DNA from: Brevibacterium casei CIP 102111
GTDB taxonomy: Bacteria; Actinomycetota; Actinomycetes; Actinomycetales; Brevibacteriaceae
NCBI RefSeq assembly: GCF_900169275.1
Contig: NZ_FXZC01000001.1
Location: 682,001 to 746,000, forward strand
Direction: 5' to 3'
DNA: 64,000 nucleotides
Shown here: piece by piece, positions 32,727 through 43,176 of the stretch
Position numbering within the stretch: position 1 is the first letter of the stretch
Layout: the number at the start of each line of letters is the position of its first letter
Notes under the pieces: model-generated
Databases searched by the model: none
What the model was told of the DNA's origin: nothing
The model's input: the letters and a program-made list of their open reading frames with translations, nothing else
Translations under genes and position numbers: made by a program

Positions 32727-33998
32727 ATGTATCGATCGGTCCCCGTCCCCGCACGCCACGACGTCGCCATTGTCAATGCGAGGATCCTGCCGATCGCCGA
32801 TGCGCAGGGTGAGCGTGCCGAACCCATCGAGTCGGGCACGATCGTCCTCGCCGACGGCCGCATCGCCGCCGTCGGCGGACCGGAGACCGAGGTGCCCGAG
32901 GGCACCGAGGTCATCGACGCCGCGGGCCGCTGGGTGGTCCCCGGCTTCATCGAAGCCCACGGCCACCTCGGCGTGCATGAGGACGGAGAAGGCTGGTCGG
33001 GCGACGACACGAACGAGATGACCGACCCCAACGGGGCGGGCCTGCGCGCCCTCGACGGGATCGACCCGGCCGAGCTGGGATTCAAGGATGCCCTGCGCGG
33101 AGGCGTCACCTCGGCGCTCATCAAACCCGGATCGGGCAACCCCATCGGCGGGCGCACCGCCTTCGTCAAGACCTGGGGCCGGGTCGTCGACGAGATGCTC
33201 GTGACGCAGGACCTCTCGGTCAAGTCCGCGCTCGGGGAGAACCCGAAGCGGGTCTACGGGGACAAGAAGGTCACGCCTTCGACCCGGATGGGCACCGCGA
33301 AGATCATCCGCGACGCCTTCGTCGAGGCACAGAACTACCGGGCCAAGCGCGACCACGCCGAGGCTGAGGGCACCCCCTTCGAACGCGACCTCGTCAAGGA
33401 GACGCTCGCCGAGGTGCTCGACGGGACCCTCGCATGGGACCAGCACTGCCACCGGGCCGACGACATCGCCACCGCGATCCGGCTGTCCGAGGAGTTCGGG
33501 TACCGGCTGGTCATCAACCACGGCACCGAAGGCCACAAGATCGCCGACTTCATCGCCGAGAAGGGCATCGACGTCATCCTCGGCCCCCTGATGACGAGCC
33601 GGTCGAAGGTCGAACTCCGTGACCGGACCCTTGCCACCGCCGCAGCGCTCGCCGAGGCGGGGGTGCGGATCGCGCTGACCACCGACCATCCGGTCATCCC
33701 CATCAACTTCCTCATCCACGAGGCCTCGCTCGCCGTCAAGGAGGGCCTCGATCCCGTCGTCGCGCTCGAGGCGCTGACGATCAATCCGGCGGCGATCTTC
33801 GGCCTCGACGACCGGCTCGGCTCGCTCGCCCCCGGCAAGGACGCCGACCTCGCGATCTGGTCCGGCGATCCGCTCGACCTCGACTCCCGCGCCGAGGAGG
33901 TCTTCGTCGACGGACGCCTGGTCTACTCCTTCGACCAGGAGACCGGCACCGCCGAGGTGGCCGACCCGTACGGTCCGACTCTCATCAGCGAGCCGTGA
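32727..33998 (+). CDS. Metal-dependent amidohydrolase
   Basis: 423 residues. The HxH metal motif is in GFIEAHGHLGVHEDG, further ligands in DQHCHRADD and INHGTEGH, and the catalytic Asp in LTTDHPVIP. The C-terminal NPAAIFGLDDRLGSLAPGKDADLAIWSGDP is the classic amidohydrolase beta-sandwich return. It resembles imidazolonepropionase-like and uncharacterised cytosolic amidohydrolases; substrate unknown. A TAGACT box (32652-32657) lies about 70 bp upstream and GAAGGAG precedes the ATG. The stop overlaps the GTG of the ThrE gene (GTGA). Confidence 0.88.
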   Translation: MYRSVPVPARHDVAIVNARILPIADAQGERAEPIESGTIVLADGRIAAVGGPETEVPEGTEVIDAAGRWVVPGFIEAHGHLGVHEDGEGWSGDDTNEMTDPNGAGLRALDGIDPAELGFKDALRGGVTSALIKPGSGNPIGGRTAFVKTWGRVVDEMLVTQDLSVKSALGENPKRVYGDKKVTPSTRMGTAKIIRDAFVEAQNYRAKRDHAEAEGTPFERDLVKETLAEVLDGTLAWDQHCHRADDIATAIRLSEEFGYRLVINHGTEGHKIADFIAEKGIDVILGPLMTSRSKVELRDRTLATAAALAEAGVRIALTTDHPVIPINFLIHEASLAVKEGLDPVVALEALTINPAAIFGLDDRLGSLAPGKDADLAIWSGDPLDLDSRAEEVFVDGRLVYSFDQETGTAEVADPYGPTLISEP

Positions 33999-35791
33999 CC
34001 CAGAGGCCCCCAGACGACGCCGTGACCGGAGCCGGGATCGACTCCGACGAGGCGACCACCGCCGACATCCCCCTCGACGGTGCGGTGACCGAGGATGCGA
34101 CGACCGCTGACATCCCCGTCGACCGGGCCCCCGCCGAGGTGGTCCGCGACCAGGATGCTGAGACCGGTCCCGTGCGGGGCCGGGAGAGGTCCGAGGCCGG
34201 GTCGCAGGCCCTGCGCGAACTGCTCGAACGCACCCGAGCGCAGCGCCTGGCCGAACTCCAGTCCCAGCCCCAGCGCACCGGCAACGGCAGAGCCCGGACG
34301 CAGAAGCAGGCCAAGCCGCGCACCGACCACCTCGGCGCCTCCCAGCGGGTCGCCCAGCGCGTGGCCCGCCGCACCGTCGGCAGGCTCGTCACCGGCACCT
34401 CGGTGAACACCCAGCCGGTGCCGATCATCACCGTCCTCAAGGGCACCCCGTACCAGGCGCCCGTGCAGGCGAGCGAACCGAGCGAGGACGAGGCGCGGAT
34501 GATCCTCGACCTCGCCGCCGATATCGCCGCGATCATGATGCGCGCGGGTGCGGGCACGAACGACATCGAGGTCTCCGTCATCGCCGCGTGCACGGCGTGC
34601 GGACTCTCCACCGCCGAGGTCGACCTCACCTCGAGCACGCTCGTCGTCCACTACTCGACCTCGGACGGGCGGCTGATGACGGTGATGCGCGTCAACCGCG
34701 GGGAGTCGACCCACTACGCGAAGCTCGCCTCCGTCCACAAGCTCGTCTCCGACCTCGTCGACGGCCGCATCGGGTTCATGGACGCCCGGAGCCGTCTCGA
34801 TGCGATCCGCTCGCAGCGTCGGCCCTTCAAAGAGTGGTTCGTCACCGGTGCGTGGGGGCTCATGGTCGGCTCCCTCGTCCTCCTCCTCGGCGGCGGTCCG
34901 ATCGCGATCGTCCTCGGCATCGCGATGGCCGTGTTCATCTTCCAGCTCGGCAAGCTCATCGGCCGCACGAGCCTGCCGTCGTTCTTCATCACCGCGCTCC
35001 AGGCGGCGATCGGCACTCTCGTGGCGATGGCGGCGGGCAACTTCGGGCTCATCGACTCCCCGCAGTACCTCGTCGCCGCGGCCATCGTCCTTCTGCTGCC
35101 CACGCAGTCGCTCTACTCCTCCGTCCAGGATGCGCTGACGAACTTCCCGCTCACCGCAGCCGGGCGGCTCGTCGGGGTGTTCCTCTCCTTCGCGGGCATC
35201 GTCTCCGGACTGGCATTCGGCGTCGCGTGCGGGCAGGCGCTCGGCATGGATCCCATCGAGATCCTCGTGCCCCGCTCCGGTGTCCACGTCGTTGCGATGA
35301 TCGTCTCGCTCGGTGCGGCAGCGGTCGTCGCGATGGCCGGTGCCGTGGGCATGCAGGCCTCGAGGCGGTTCATCCTCCCCGCCGCGGTCGTCGGCCTCGC
35401 CTCATTCATCACGATGATGTCGCTGTCCCTGCTCGGGATGGACAACGTGCTCGCGAGCCTTCTCTCGGCCACCGTCGCAGGCTTCCTCGCCCGGCCCCTG
35501 GCACTGCGGCTGGGAGCACCGGCGATCGTGCTGACGATCCCTGCGATCTACACCCTGCTCCAGGGACTCTCGATCTTCACCGCGGTCTACCGGATCGTCG
35601 CGGAGACGGAGACGACGACCTTCGCCGAGGGCCTCTCTGCGCTCTTCACCGCGATCCTCGCCAATGCCGCACTCGCCGTCGGCGCGGTCCTCGGCAGCTA
35701 CCTCGCCCGCCCGCTCAAGGGCCGCAAGGCGGAATCCGTCGCCGATTCCGTGCGCTCAGGGGAGGCACCGCCGAAGGACGTGCAGGGCTGA
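33995..35791 (+). CDS. thrE: ThrE-family threonine/serine exporter
   Basis: 598 residues. An acidic N-terminal region (about 1-170), containing ATTADIP twice, precedes the ThrE domain: a cytoplasmic segment with RAGAGTNDIEVSVIAACTACGL, then about ten TM helices. C. glutamicum ThrE (489 residues) exports threonine and serine by proton antiport; this protein is longer at the N terminus. It starts at GTG 33995 overlapping the amidohydrolase stop, so both are translated together. Why an amidohydrolase is coupled to an amino-acid exporter is unclear; export of its product is one idea. Confidence 0.9.
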   Translation: MTQRPPDDAVTGAGIDSDEATTADIPLDGAVTEDATTADIPVDRAPAEVVRDQDAETGPVRGRERSEAGSQALRELLERTRAQRLAELQSQPQRTGNGRARTQKQAKPRTDHLGASQRVAQRVARRTVGRLVTGTSVNTQPVPIITVLKGTPYQAPVQASEPSEDEARMILDLAADIAAIMMRAGAGTNDIEVSVIAACTACGLSTAEVDLTSSTLVVHYSTSDGRLMTVMRVNRGESTHYAKLASVHKLVSDLVDGRIGFMDARSRLDAIRSQRRPFKEWFVTGAWGLMVGSLVLLLGGGPIAIVLGIAMAVFIFQLGKLIGRTSLPSFFITALQAAIGTLVAMAAGNFGLIDSPQYLVAAAIVLLLPTQSLYSSVQDALTNFPLTAAGRLVGVFLSFAGIVSGLAFGVACGQALGMDPIEILVPRSGVHVVAMIVSLGAAAVVAMAGAVGMQASRRFILPAAVVGLASFITMMSLSLLGMDNVLASLLSATVAGFLARPLALRLGAPAIVLTIPAIYTLLQGLSIFTAVYRIVAETETTTFAEGLSALFTAILANAALAVGAVLGSYLARPLKGRKAESVADSVRSGEAPPKDVQG

Positions 35792-35800
35792 GGTCTGCGT

Positions 35801-36502
35801 TCACTCCTGGGCGGGCAGCTGCCAGTCGATCGGGGCGATGCCCTTCTGCGCGAGCAGCTCGTTCGTCCGTGAGAACGGCCGCGAGCCGAAGAAGCCCCGC
35901 GACGCGGACAGCGGGGAGGGGTGCGCGGATTCGATGATGGCCACCTCGGCGGGGCCGGAGGTGAGCAGCGGGGCGAGGTTCCGCGCATCCCGACCCCAGA
36001 GGATCGCGACGAGGGGACGGTCACGGCTGATCAGCGCCCGGATGGCCCGCTCGGTGATCGCCTCCCAGCCCTTGCCGCGGTGGGAGGCCGGGGAGCCGGG
36101 GCTGACGGTGAGGACGCGGTTGAGGAGCATGACTCCCTGCCGGGACCACGCGCGCAGGTCGCCGTGGGCGGCGGGAGGGATCCCGAGGTCGTCGGCGAGC
36201 TCCTTGTAGATGTTCGTCAGGGACCGCGGCAGCGGCCTGACCTCGGGGTCGACGGCGAAGGAGAGGCCGATCGGATGACCCGGGGTCGGGTAGGGGTCCT
36301 GGCCGACGATGAGGACCCTGACCTCGGACAGGGGCTCGGCGAAGGCGCGGAAGACCGCCTCGCCCGCCGGCAGGTAGGAGCGTCCGGCGGCGTTCTCCGC
36401 TCGGAGGAAGTCGCCCATGAGGTGGATGTCGGCTTCGGAGTCGGCGAGCGCCTCGGCCCAGTCGGGGGACATGATCGTGCTCAGCTGCGCATTCGAGGTC
36501 AT
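35801..36502 (-). CDS. ung: Uracil-DNA glycosylase
   Basis: 233 residues, family 1 UDG. The water-activating loop is [20 protein letters not shown], the uracil-binding Asn is in [10 protein letters not shown], and the leucine-intercalation loop is [21 protein letters not shown]. It removes uracil from DNA. I start at MTSNAQLS (ATG 36502) because TAGAAT (36510-36515) lies 7 nt upstream, a leaderless promoter; a GTG or ATG further up would lie within or before that promoter. Convergent with thrE, which ends 9 bp away. Confidence 0.95.
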   Translation of the reverse strand: MTSNAQLSTIMSPDWAEALADSEADIHLMGDFLRAENAAGRSYLPAGEAVFRAFAEPLSEVRVLIVGQDPYPTPGHPIGLSFAVDPEVRPLPRSLTNIYKELADDLGIPPAAHGDLRAWSRQGVMLLNRVLTVSPGSPASHRGKGWEAITERAIRALISRDRPLVAILWGRDARNLAPLLTSGPAEVAIIESAHPSPLSASRGFFGSRPFSRTNELLAQKGIAPIDWQLPAQE

Positions 36503-36661
36503 GCCGGTGATTCTATCGAGCACGCGTCGGCCGCCGTGTGCTCCGAGCGCAGACGAGGTGTGCATGATCGCCCAGCCCTCCGGCGTTCAGATCGGCAGGG
36601 GCCAGGGGCTATGCTCGGGAGAACGAGTTCATCGGAGAACCTGGAAGGTGAGAGCACCCCA

Positions 36662-38128
36662 ATGACGGAATTTCCCGACGCCACACCCTGGAAGATGTAC
36701 ATCGGCGGAGAATGGGTCGACGCCCTCGACGGAGAGACTCATGACGTCATCACCCCGATCGACCGCAACGTCGTCATCGCCACGGTGCCCGAGGGCAAGG
36801 AGGCCGACGCGGACCGGGCGGTCAAGGCCGCTCGCGCCGCCTTCCCCGAATGGGCAGGACTGCCGTTCAAGGAGCGGCAGAAGCTGCTCATCAAGTGCGC
36901 CGACGCGCTCGAAGCCGGTTCGGAGGAGCTCGCAGAGCTCACCGCGCTCGACACCGGCAACGCGATCCGCACGCAGGCGAGGCCCGAGACCGTCATCCTC
37001 GCCGATCTCTTCCGCTACATGGGCGGCGTCGCCGGTGAGGTCAAGGGCACGACCCTGCCGGCCGGAGACAGGCAGCTCCAGTACACGAAGCGGGTGCCGC
37101 TGGGCGTCGTCGCCGGCATCCTCCCGTGGAACTCGCCGCTGATGATCGCGGCGTTCAAGACCCCTGCCGCGCTCGCCGCCGGCAACACGATCGTCCTCAA
37201 GTCGGCCGAGGACGCTCCGCTGACGATCCTCAAGATGGCCGAGCTCCTCGACGGGATCCTTCCGCCGGGCGTCCTCAACGTCGTCACCGGCAAGGGCTCG
37301 GTCATCGGCGAGGCCCTCAACGTCCATCCCGATGTCGACAAGCTCTCGTTCACCGGGTCGACGAACGTCGGTCGGCACGTCGCCGAGGTGGCCGGCAGGC
37401 GTCTGGCGCACTCGTCGATGGAGCTCGGGGGCAAGAGCCCGAACATCATCTTCCCCGACTCCGACGATGAGGACACGGTCGAGCAGGTCCTCCTCTCGAC
37501 GCGCTTCGCCCGCCAGGGGCAGTCGTGCACGATGGGCTCGCGCCTCTTCCTCCATGAGGACATCTACGACTCGTTCCTCGCCAAGCTCGTCGCCGCGGTG
37601 AAGAAGATGAAGGTCGGCGATCCGCGTGACGAGGAGACGGACATCGGCGCGATCATCAACGAGAAGCAGTACGACCAGGTCGCTGACTACATCGAGATGG
37701 GCAAGTCGATGGACGGCGTCGAGATCGCCTACGACGGCCACGGTGAGCTCAATGTCGGCGAACCCGGCTTCTACCATGCTCCGGTGATCTTCTCGAAGGC
37801 CCAGAACGACTGGCAGACGAGCCAGGAGGAGATCTTCGGTCCCGTCCTCTCGGTCATCCCCTGGAAGACCGTCGACGAGGTCATCGGCATGGCGAACACG
37901 AACGAGTACGGACTCGCCGCCTACGTGTTCACGAAGGATCTCGACTCGGCGCTGACGATGGCCGACCGGATCGAGTCCGGGTGGATCCAGGTCAACCAGG
38001 GCGGCGGTCAGCTGGCAGGACAGGCCTACGGCGGCATGAAGAACTCGGGCTTCGGACGTGAGGCCTCACTCGAGGGCATGCTCGAGGGCTTCACCCAGAT
38101 CAAACAGGTCAACATCCGCATCCGCTGA
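36662..38128 (+). CDS. NAD(P)-dependent aldehyde dehydrogenase
   Basis: 488 residues from ATG 36662, the usual ALDH length. The catalytic Cys is in RQGQSCTMGSRLF, the Glu in SMELGGKSPNII, and the Asn in ILPWNSPLM; FTGSTNVGR is the cofactor motif. The substrate (betaine aldehyde, GABA-semialdehyde, phenylacetaldehyde and so on) cannot be fixed from sequence alone. GGAAGG precedes the ATG at a somewhat long distance. The open frame upstream of this ATG is translation of the opposite strand of ung and was excluded. Confidence 0.93.
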   Translation: MTEFPDATPWKMYIGGEWVDALDGETHDVITPIDRNVVIATVPEGKEADADRAVKAARAAFPEWAGLPFKERQKLLIKCADALEAGSEELAELTALDTGNAIRTQARPETVILADLFRYMGGVAGEVKGTTLPAGDRQLQYTKRVPLGVVAGILPWNSPLMIAAFKTPAALAAGNTIVLKSAEDAPLTILKMAELLDGILPPGVLNVVTGKGSVIGEALNVHPDVDKLSFTGSTNVGRHVAEVAGRRLAHSSMELGGKSPNIIFPDSDDEDTVEQVLLSTRFARQGQSCTMGSRLFLHEDIYDSFLAKLVAAVKKMKVGDPRDEETDIGAIINEKQYDQVADYIEMGKSMDGVEIAYDGHGELNVGEPGFYHAPVIFSKAQNDWQTSQEEIFGPVLSVIPWKTVDEVIGMANTNEYGLAAYVFTKDLDSALTMADRIESGWIQVNQGGGQLAGQAYGGMKNSGFGREASLEGMLEGFTQIKQVNIRIR

Positions 38129-38477
38129 GGGAGGAGCCGCAGCGCACCCGCTGCGGGTCGACGGTCTCCCGACTGGGGGCAGGGGCATCGGCCTCTGCCC
38201 CCGGTCGTGCACAGCCCCGCTATGCGCGGGTCGTGCTCTGCCCCGCTCGGACCGTGCAGGATCCATAGGCCGGGACCGACTGTGACTTCCGCAACGGTGA
38301 CAGTCACGCCCGGCGGGACCCGGCGGTCGCCTCGGCGAGGGGGAATCCCCGGTGCAGAGCCGAGTCCGCCGCCCCTGCGGGTCTCGGAGGGGCGAGCTGG
38401 CGCGGCGGGAATGACAGCCGTGTCATTCTGGCGATAGCATAAGCTTCAGAGTACACACCCGAAGGAGCACACCGTCT
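38129..38477. other. 349-bp spacer: two hairpins, then DUF3263 promoter
   Basis: No gene seen. CCGCAGCG (38137-38144) pairs with CGCTGCGG (38149-38156) right after the ALDH stop. A second hairpin, GGGGGCAG against CTGCCCCC (about 38174-38202), follows. The right end becomes AT-rich, with GATAGCATAAGCTT (about 38432-38445) as the probable promoter of the DUF3263 gene; GAAGGAG precedes its start. Confidence 0.6.
38137..38156 (+). terminator. Terminator hairpin of the aldehyde dehydrogenase gene
   Basis: Perfect 8-bp stem with a 4-nt loop, 9 bp after the stop codon; backed by a second GC hairpin about 20 bp later. Confidence 0.65.
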
Positions 38478-38744
38478 ATGCCGCAGAACGAGGGCACCCC
38501 TGAACTGAGTGAGCTCGAGGTGTCCGTTCTGGAATTCGAGCGGCGCTGGTGGAAGTACGGCGGTGCGAAGGACCACGCGATCCGCGAGCGCTTCGACATG
38601 TCGGCGACGAGCTACTTCCAGATACTCAACTCCCTGCTCGACAATCCGGCGGCCCTCGCGAGCGATCCGATGCTCGTCAAGCGGCTGCGCCGGATCCGCA
38701 CGACGCGACAGAGCGAACGTGCGCAGGCCCGCGTCTCGAGGTAG
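38478..38744 (+). CDS. DUF3263 small protein
   Basis: 88 residues. ELEVSVLEFERRWWKYGGAKDHAIRERFDMSATSYFQILNSLLDNPAAL is the family signature: an acidic helix, WW, then a helix-turn-helix-like segment ending in basic RRIRTTRQSERAQAR. It could bind DNA, but this is not established. It lies 2 bp before the LytR_C gene; this pairing is common in actinobacteria. Function unknown. Confidence 0.9.
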   Translation: MPQNEGTPELSELEVSVLEFERRWWKYGGAKDHAIRERFDMSATSYFQILNSLLDNPAALASDPMLVKRLRRIRTTRQSERAQARVSR

Positions 38745-38746
38745 CC

Positions 38747-39400
38747 ATGACTGACGAATTCGACTCCATCGAGCCAGGCCGCCGCAGTGGAGCCCATCGG
38801 CAGGACTCCGCGGCCTCGTCGAACCTCGGGGCGATCACGCTGGTCATCGTCCTCGCGCTCGTCGCGGTCCTCCTCGTCGTCGCGGCGATCAACATCATCA
38901 CCTCCTCCATGCGCGACCCCGAGACGACCGTCGGCGAACCCGCCCCGGAGACCTCGGCGCCGGCGACGCCGAGCCCCTCGGAGAGCGAAGTCAGCGTCGT
39001 CGACTCCTCGCTCACGGTCGACGTGCTCAATGGCTCGGGAGTCTCCGGCGTCGCGAAGAGGTTCTCCGACGCGGTCGAGGAGAAGGGCTGGACCATCGGC
39101 AAGGTCGGCAACTACTCGACTGCCCGCAGCGACTCGGTCGTCTACTACAAGGACAAGGGTTCGGCCGCGCAGGCGAAGCTCGTCGCCGACGCCCTCGGCA
39201 TCGAGGCCACGGAGCAGTCGGACGACTTCACCGCCGACCTCACCGTCGTCGTGTGCTCGGACATCGCCCAGCGCGGACCGTCGTCGAGCGGCACGGATTC
39301 GGGTTCGGGAAGTGCTGAATCCGAAGGGACCGGCTCGGGCGCCGGCAGTGCTGGATCCGAAGGCGGACAGTCTGAGGGCACCGGCCTCGGTGAGGGCTGA
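38747..39400 (+). CDS. LytR_C-domain membrane protein
   Basis: 217 residues. A short cytoplasmic N terminus, one TM (about 25-47), a Pro/Ser/Thr/Glu linker, then an extracytoplasmic LytR C-terminal domain (about 82-170) with LTVDVLNGSGVSGVAKRFSDAVEEKGW and VVYYKDKGSAAQAKLVADALG. The C-terminal 45 residues are Gly/Ser/Glu low complexity. The catalytic LCP domain is absent, as in other stand-alone LytR_C proteins of actinobacteria. A role at the cell wall is likely from topology only. Cotranscribed with DUF3263. Confidence 0.88.
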   Translation: MTDEFDSIEPGRRSGAHRQDSAASSNLGAITLVIVLALVAVLLVVAAINIITSSMRDPETTVGEPAPETSAPATPSPSESEVSVVDSSLTVDVLNGSGVSGVAKRFSDAVEEKGWTIGKVGNYSTARSDSVVYYKDKGSAAQAKLVADALGIEATEQSDDFTADLTVVVCSDIAQRGPSSSGTDSGSGSAESEGTGSGAGSAGSEGGQSEGTGLGEG

Positions 39401-39464
39401 GAGTTCACGCGAATTCACAGGATGAATGCCGGCTGAAATCAAATGTAACGAATTGATAACAGTG

Positions 39465-39678
39465 TTGAGCGAACCTCTGGCCCGCCCGGCCCTGGGGTAG
39501 AGTTTTACCAGCTAGGCAAGCACTGCACCTTGTGTTCTGATCGTGCTTCACCGAGATCAATCTCCAGAGGTCAATGAGAGAAATCGCGGGGTCTGTTGAG
39601 GTTTACTAGCGTTCGGATTCCGGCACTGCGTTGTGTCGGAAGCGGATTTCAAATGACACTGCATTCTATGGAGAAGTA
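39465..39678 (+). promoter_or_regulatory. Promoter and long structured leader of the cold-shock gene
   Basis: A TAGAGT -10 box lies at 39498-39503, so the leader would be about 170 nt and AT-richer than its surroundings. A hairpin TTCCGGCAC / GTGTCGGAA (39618-39641) stands shortly before the Shine-Dalgarno GGAG (39670-39673). Long folded leaders are known to control csp mRNAs by temperature; the same is inferred here. Confidence 0.5.
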
Positions 39679-39882
39679 ATGGCACAAGGCACCGTCAAGT
39701 GGTTCAACGCCGAAAAGGGCTACGGATTCATCACCCTCGAAGGCGACGGCCAGGACGTGTTCGTCCACTGGAGCGCGATCCAGATGGACGGCTACCGCTC
39801 CCTCGAAGAGGGCCAGCAGGTTGAGTTCGAGGTCGGAGAAGGTCAGAAGGGTCCCCAGGCGGAATCCGTCACCCTCCTCTGA
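39679..39882 (+). CDS. Cold-shock protein (single CSD)
   Basis: 67 residues, one cold-shock domain. RNP1 is KGYGFITL and RNP2 is VFVHWSAI. The domain binds single-stranded RNA/DNA. The Trp in VFVHW replaces the usual Tyr or Phe after His. It starts at ATG 39679 with GGAG 5 nt upstream. A long leader precedes and two hairpins follow. A second Csp-like gene lies at 62666. Confidence 0.95.
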   Translation: MAQGTVKWFNAEKGYGFITLEGDGQDVFVHWSAIQMDGYRSLEEGQQVEFEVGEGQKGPQAESVTLL

Positions 39883-39919
39883 GTCTGATGTCGCCGGCGT
39901 GAAGCCGTGCGCGACCGTG

Positions 39920-39945
39920 CCCCGCGATCTCCGCAGATCCCGGGG
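39920..39945 (+). terminator. Intrinsic terminator of csp
   Basis: CCCCG-C-GATCT (39920-39930) pairs with AGATC-C-CGGGG (39935-39945), with one mismatch, a 4-nt loop, and TTTT a few bases later. Confidence 0.7.
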
Positions 39946-40021
39946 CCGCGGTTTTCGCTGCCGGCGTCATCGGTCCGCTGCGATGGCCGTCTGACGGTCG
40001 GCTCTGCGGACATCGAGCCAC

Positions 40022-40053
40022 GAGGCGCCGAGTCGATGACGACTCGGCGCCTC
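40022..40053 (+). terminator. Second hairpin downstream of csp
   Basis: Perfect 14-bp stem GAGGCGCCGAGTCG / CGACTCGGCGCCTC with loop ATGA, followed by TGCATTTT. It is stronger than the first hairpin, and 140 bp from the csp stop. Confidence 0.7.
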
Positions 40054-40303
40054 TGCATTTTGCGCGGGGCTCACCCCGCGGTGTCGCGGCGACGCCGGTC
40101 GGTGGGGCGCCGTCCTCCGGTCGCGCGCTGTCGTTCGGTGGGGCACTGCTGGCGGACGTTCACCGCGCCCCCTGGTGGTGCGACTCGTCCGTCGCCTACG
40201 GTCGCCGCCCCAGGCCTGACCGTTCGCGTCGACCTGCCGTCGGTCGCTTCTCGTCATCGTTCCTCAGAGACTCCCCGGAATTCCTGGTTTCGCGAGGATT
40301 TCG

Positions 40304-40330
40304 TTTGCACTCTCCCCCTGAGAGTGCTAA
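40304..40330. promoter_or_regulatory. CIRCE element (HrcA operator) of groEL
   Basis: TTTGCACTC-N9-GAGTGCTAA matches the CIRCE consensus TTAGCACTC-N9-GAGTGCTAA with a single mismatch. This is the binding site of the heat-shock repressor HrcA. It lies about 155 bp before the groEL start, and AT-rich TAAATCTAGT just after it probably contains the -10. Confidence 0.92.
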
Positions 40331-40479
40331 ATCTAGTGGTGGTGAAAACCACGGGATCGCATCAGTCGTCTCGAGAGCGTGGTCCCCGTGTGGAATGGAA
40401 CATGCGGACACACTCTCTGCCGTCGCGGGCGCTGACGACTGCTCTGGGATCCCAGTCCACTCCATCAGGGAGGATCTAA

Positions 40480-42123
<1,644 letters not shown>

Positions 42124-42141
42124 TCAGCCCAGCGCTCGACG

Positions 42142-42177
42142 AGCCGTGCCGGTGTCCGCAGGGACGCCGGCACGGCT
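42142..42177 (+). terminator. groEL terminator
   Basis: A 16-bp stem, AGCCGTGCCGG-T-GTCC (42142-42157) with GGAC-G-CCGGCACGGCT (42162-42177), one wobble, loop GCAG, followed by CTTCTCGTT. Confidence 0.85.
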
Positions 42178-42293
42178 CTTCTCGTTGTCACCGCGACGCT
42201 GTCTCCGCGAGGCGGTCTCACTGGCCCCCGCCGAGGCTGTCTCACGAACTCTCGCCGAGGTGGCCGGACGGTGGGGTGCCGACCGCGGGCAAC

Positions 42294-43064
42294 TCAGTCC
42301 CAGGGGTTCTCGCGGCGGTGACGGCGCTCCTCGCGCCGCCTGCGCAACTCGTCGTCGCGGGGATCGATCTGGCCCGGCCCGTACGGCGGCATCGGAGGGT
42401 GCGGGGGCTGGAGTCCGTGGCCGAAGGCCACGTCGTCGTCCTCGACGTCGCGCTGCGGCGCCTCGAGCTGACGTTTGGCCTCCTCATCGCCGAGGTGAGC
42501 CCTGGCCCGTTTCGTCAGCTCCTTCTTCCGCCGACGGATGATCTCGTCTTTGCCGGTGATCTGGGAGACCGCGCCGAAGAACGTCGGAAGGATGATGAAG
42601 ATCGGCCAGAAGAAGATGAAGGCGCCTGTCGCGATCGAGGAGACCGCCCAGATGAGGAGCGTGAAACCGACAGGACCGGCGACCATGCCGAGCAGGGCGC
42701 GGCGGACGCGGTCACGGTAGTACTTCTCGGCGGCGGCTTGGATCTGGGTCGGAGTGATGGGGATCCGCTCGTCGTCGAGCTGTGCGAGAGCTCGCTTGCG
42801 GGAAGCCTCGTCGAGGTGGTCGGGGTCGATCTCCTCAGCGTCGGCGACGACGAGGTCCGAGACGAGGTCGGGGATCTCGCCGAGAGTCTTGACGCGTCCT
42901 GCCGTCTCCATCCGCTCGTCGAACTCGCCGGCGTCGATCTGCCCGAGGGCGTAGGCCTCGGAGAGCACGTCGGTGACGACGGCCCGATCGGCGTCGGAAG
43001 CCCTGACCTGGCCGTAGGCGCGCGGGTCTGCGCTGAAGCGGGACCAGAGGGGACGACTTTCCAT
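42294..43064 (-). CDS. DUF1707 (SHOCT-like) membrane protein
   Basis: 256 residues from ATG 43064. The DUF1707 domain is at the N terminus: VRASDADRAVVTDVLSEAYALGQIDAGEFDERMETAGRVKTLGEI. Two TM helices follow (about 145-190), then a charged Arg/Pro-rich tail. DUF1707 proteins are thought to bind membranes or partners; role unknown. TACAGT (43072-43077) lies 7 nt before the ATG, so the mRNA is probably leaderless. The frame upstream belongs to the opposite strand of the TauE gene. Confidence 0.88.
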   Translation of the reverse strand: MESRPLWSRFSADPRAYGQVRASDADRAVVTDVLSEAYALGQIDAGEFDERMETAGRVKTLGEIPDLVSDLVVADAEEIDPDHLDEASRKRALAQLDDERIPITPTQIQAAAEKYYRDRVRRALLGMVAGPVGFTLLIWAVSSIATGAFIFFWPIFIILPTFFGAVSQITGKDEIIRRRKKELTKRARAHLGDEEAKRQLEAPQRDVEDDDVAFGHGLQPPHPPMPPYGPGQIDPRDDELRRRREERRHRRENPWD

Positions 43065-43176
43065 GCCTCTTACTGTAACCCCGCACGAGCGGCCCGGTTC
43101 CTGGGATCTCGCGCCGAATCCGACGCGCTCCCGGACATCCCTGAACGGGGCCTGAACGGCCACTAGACTCTCTCTG

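Noticed and set aside
38747-39400. LytR-CpsA-Psr wall-polymer ligase
   Set aside because: Only the small LytR_C domain is present; the catalytic LCP domain is missing.
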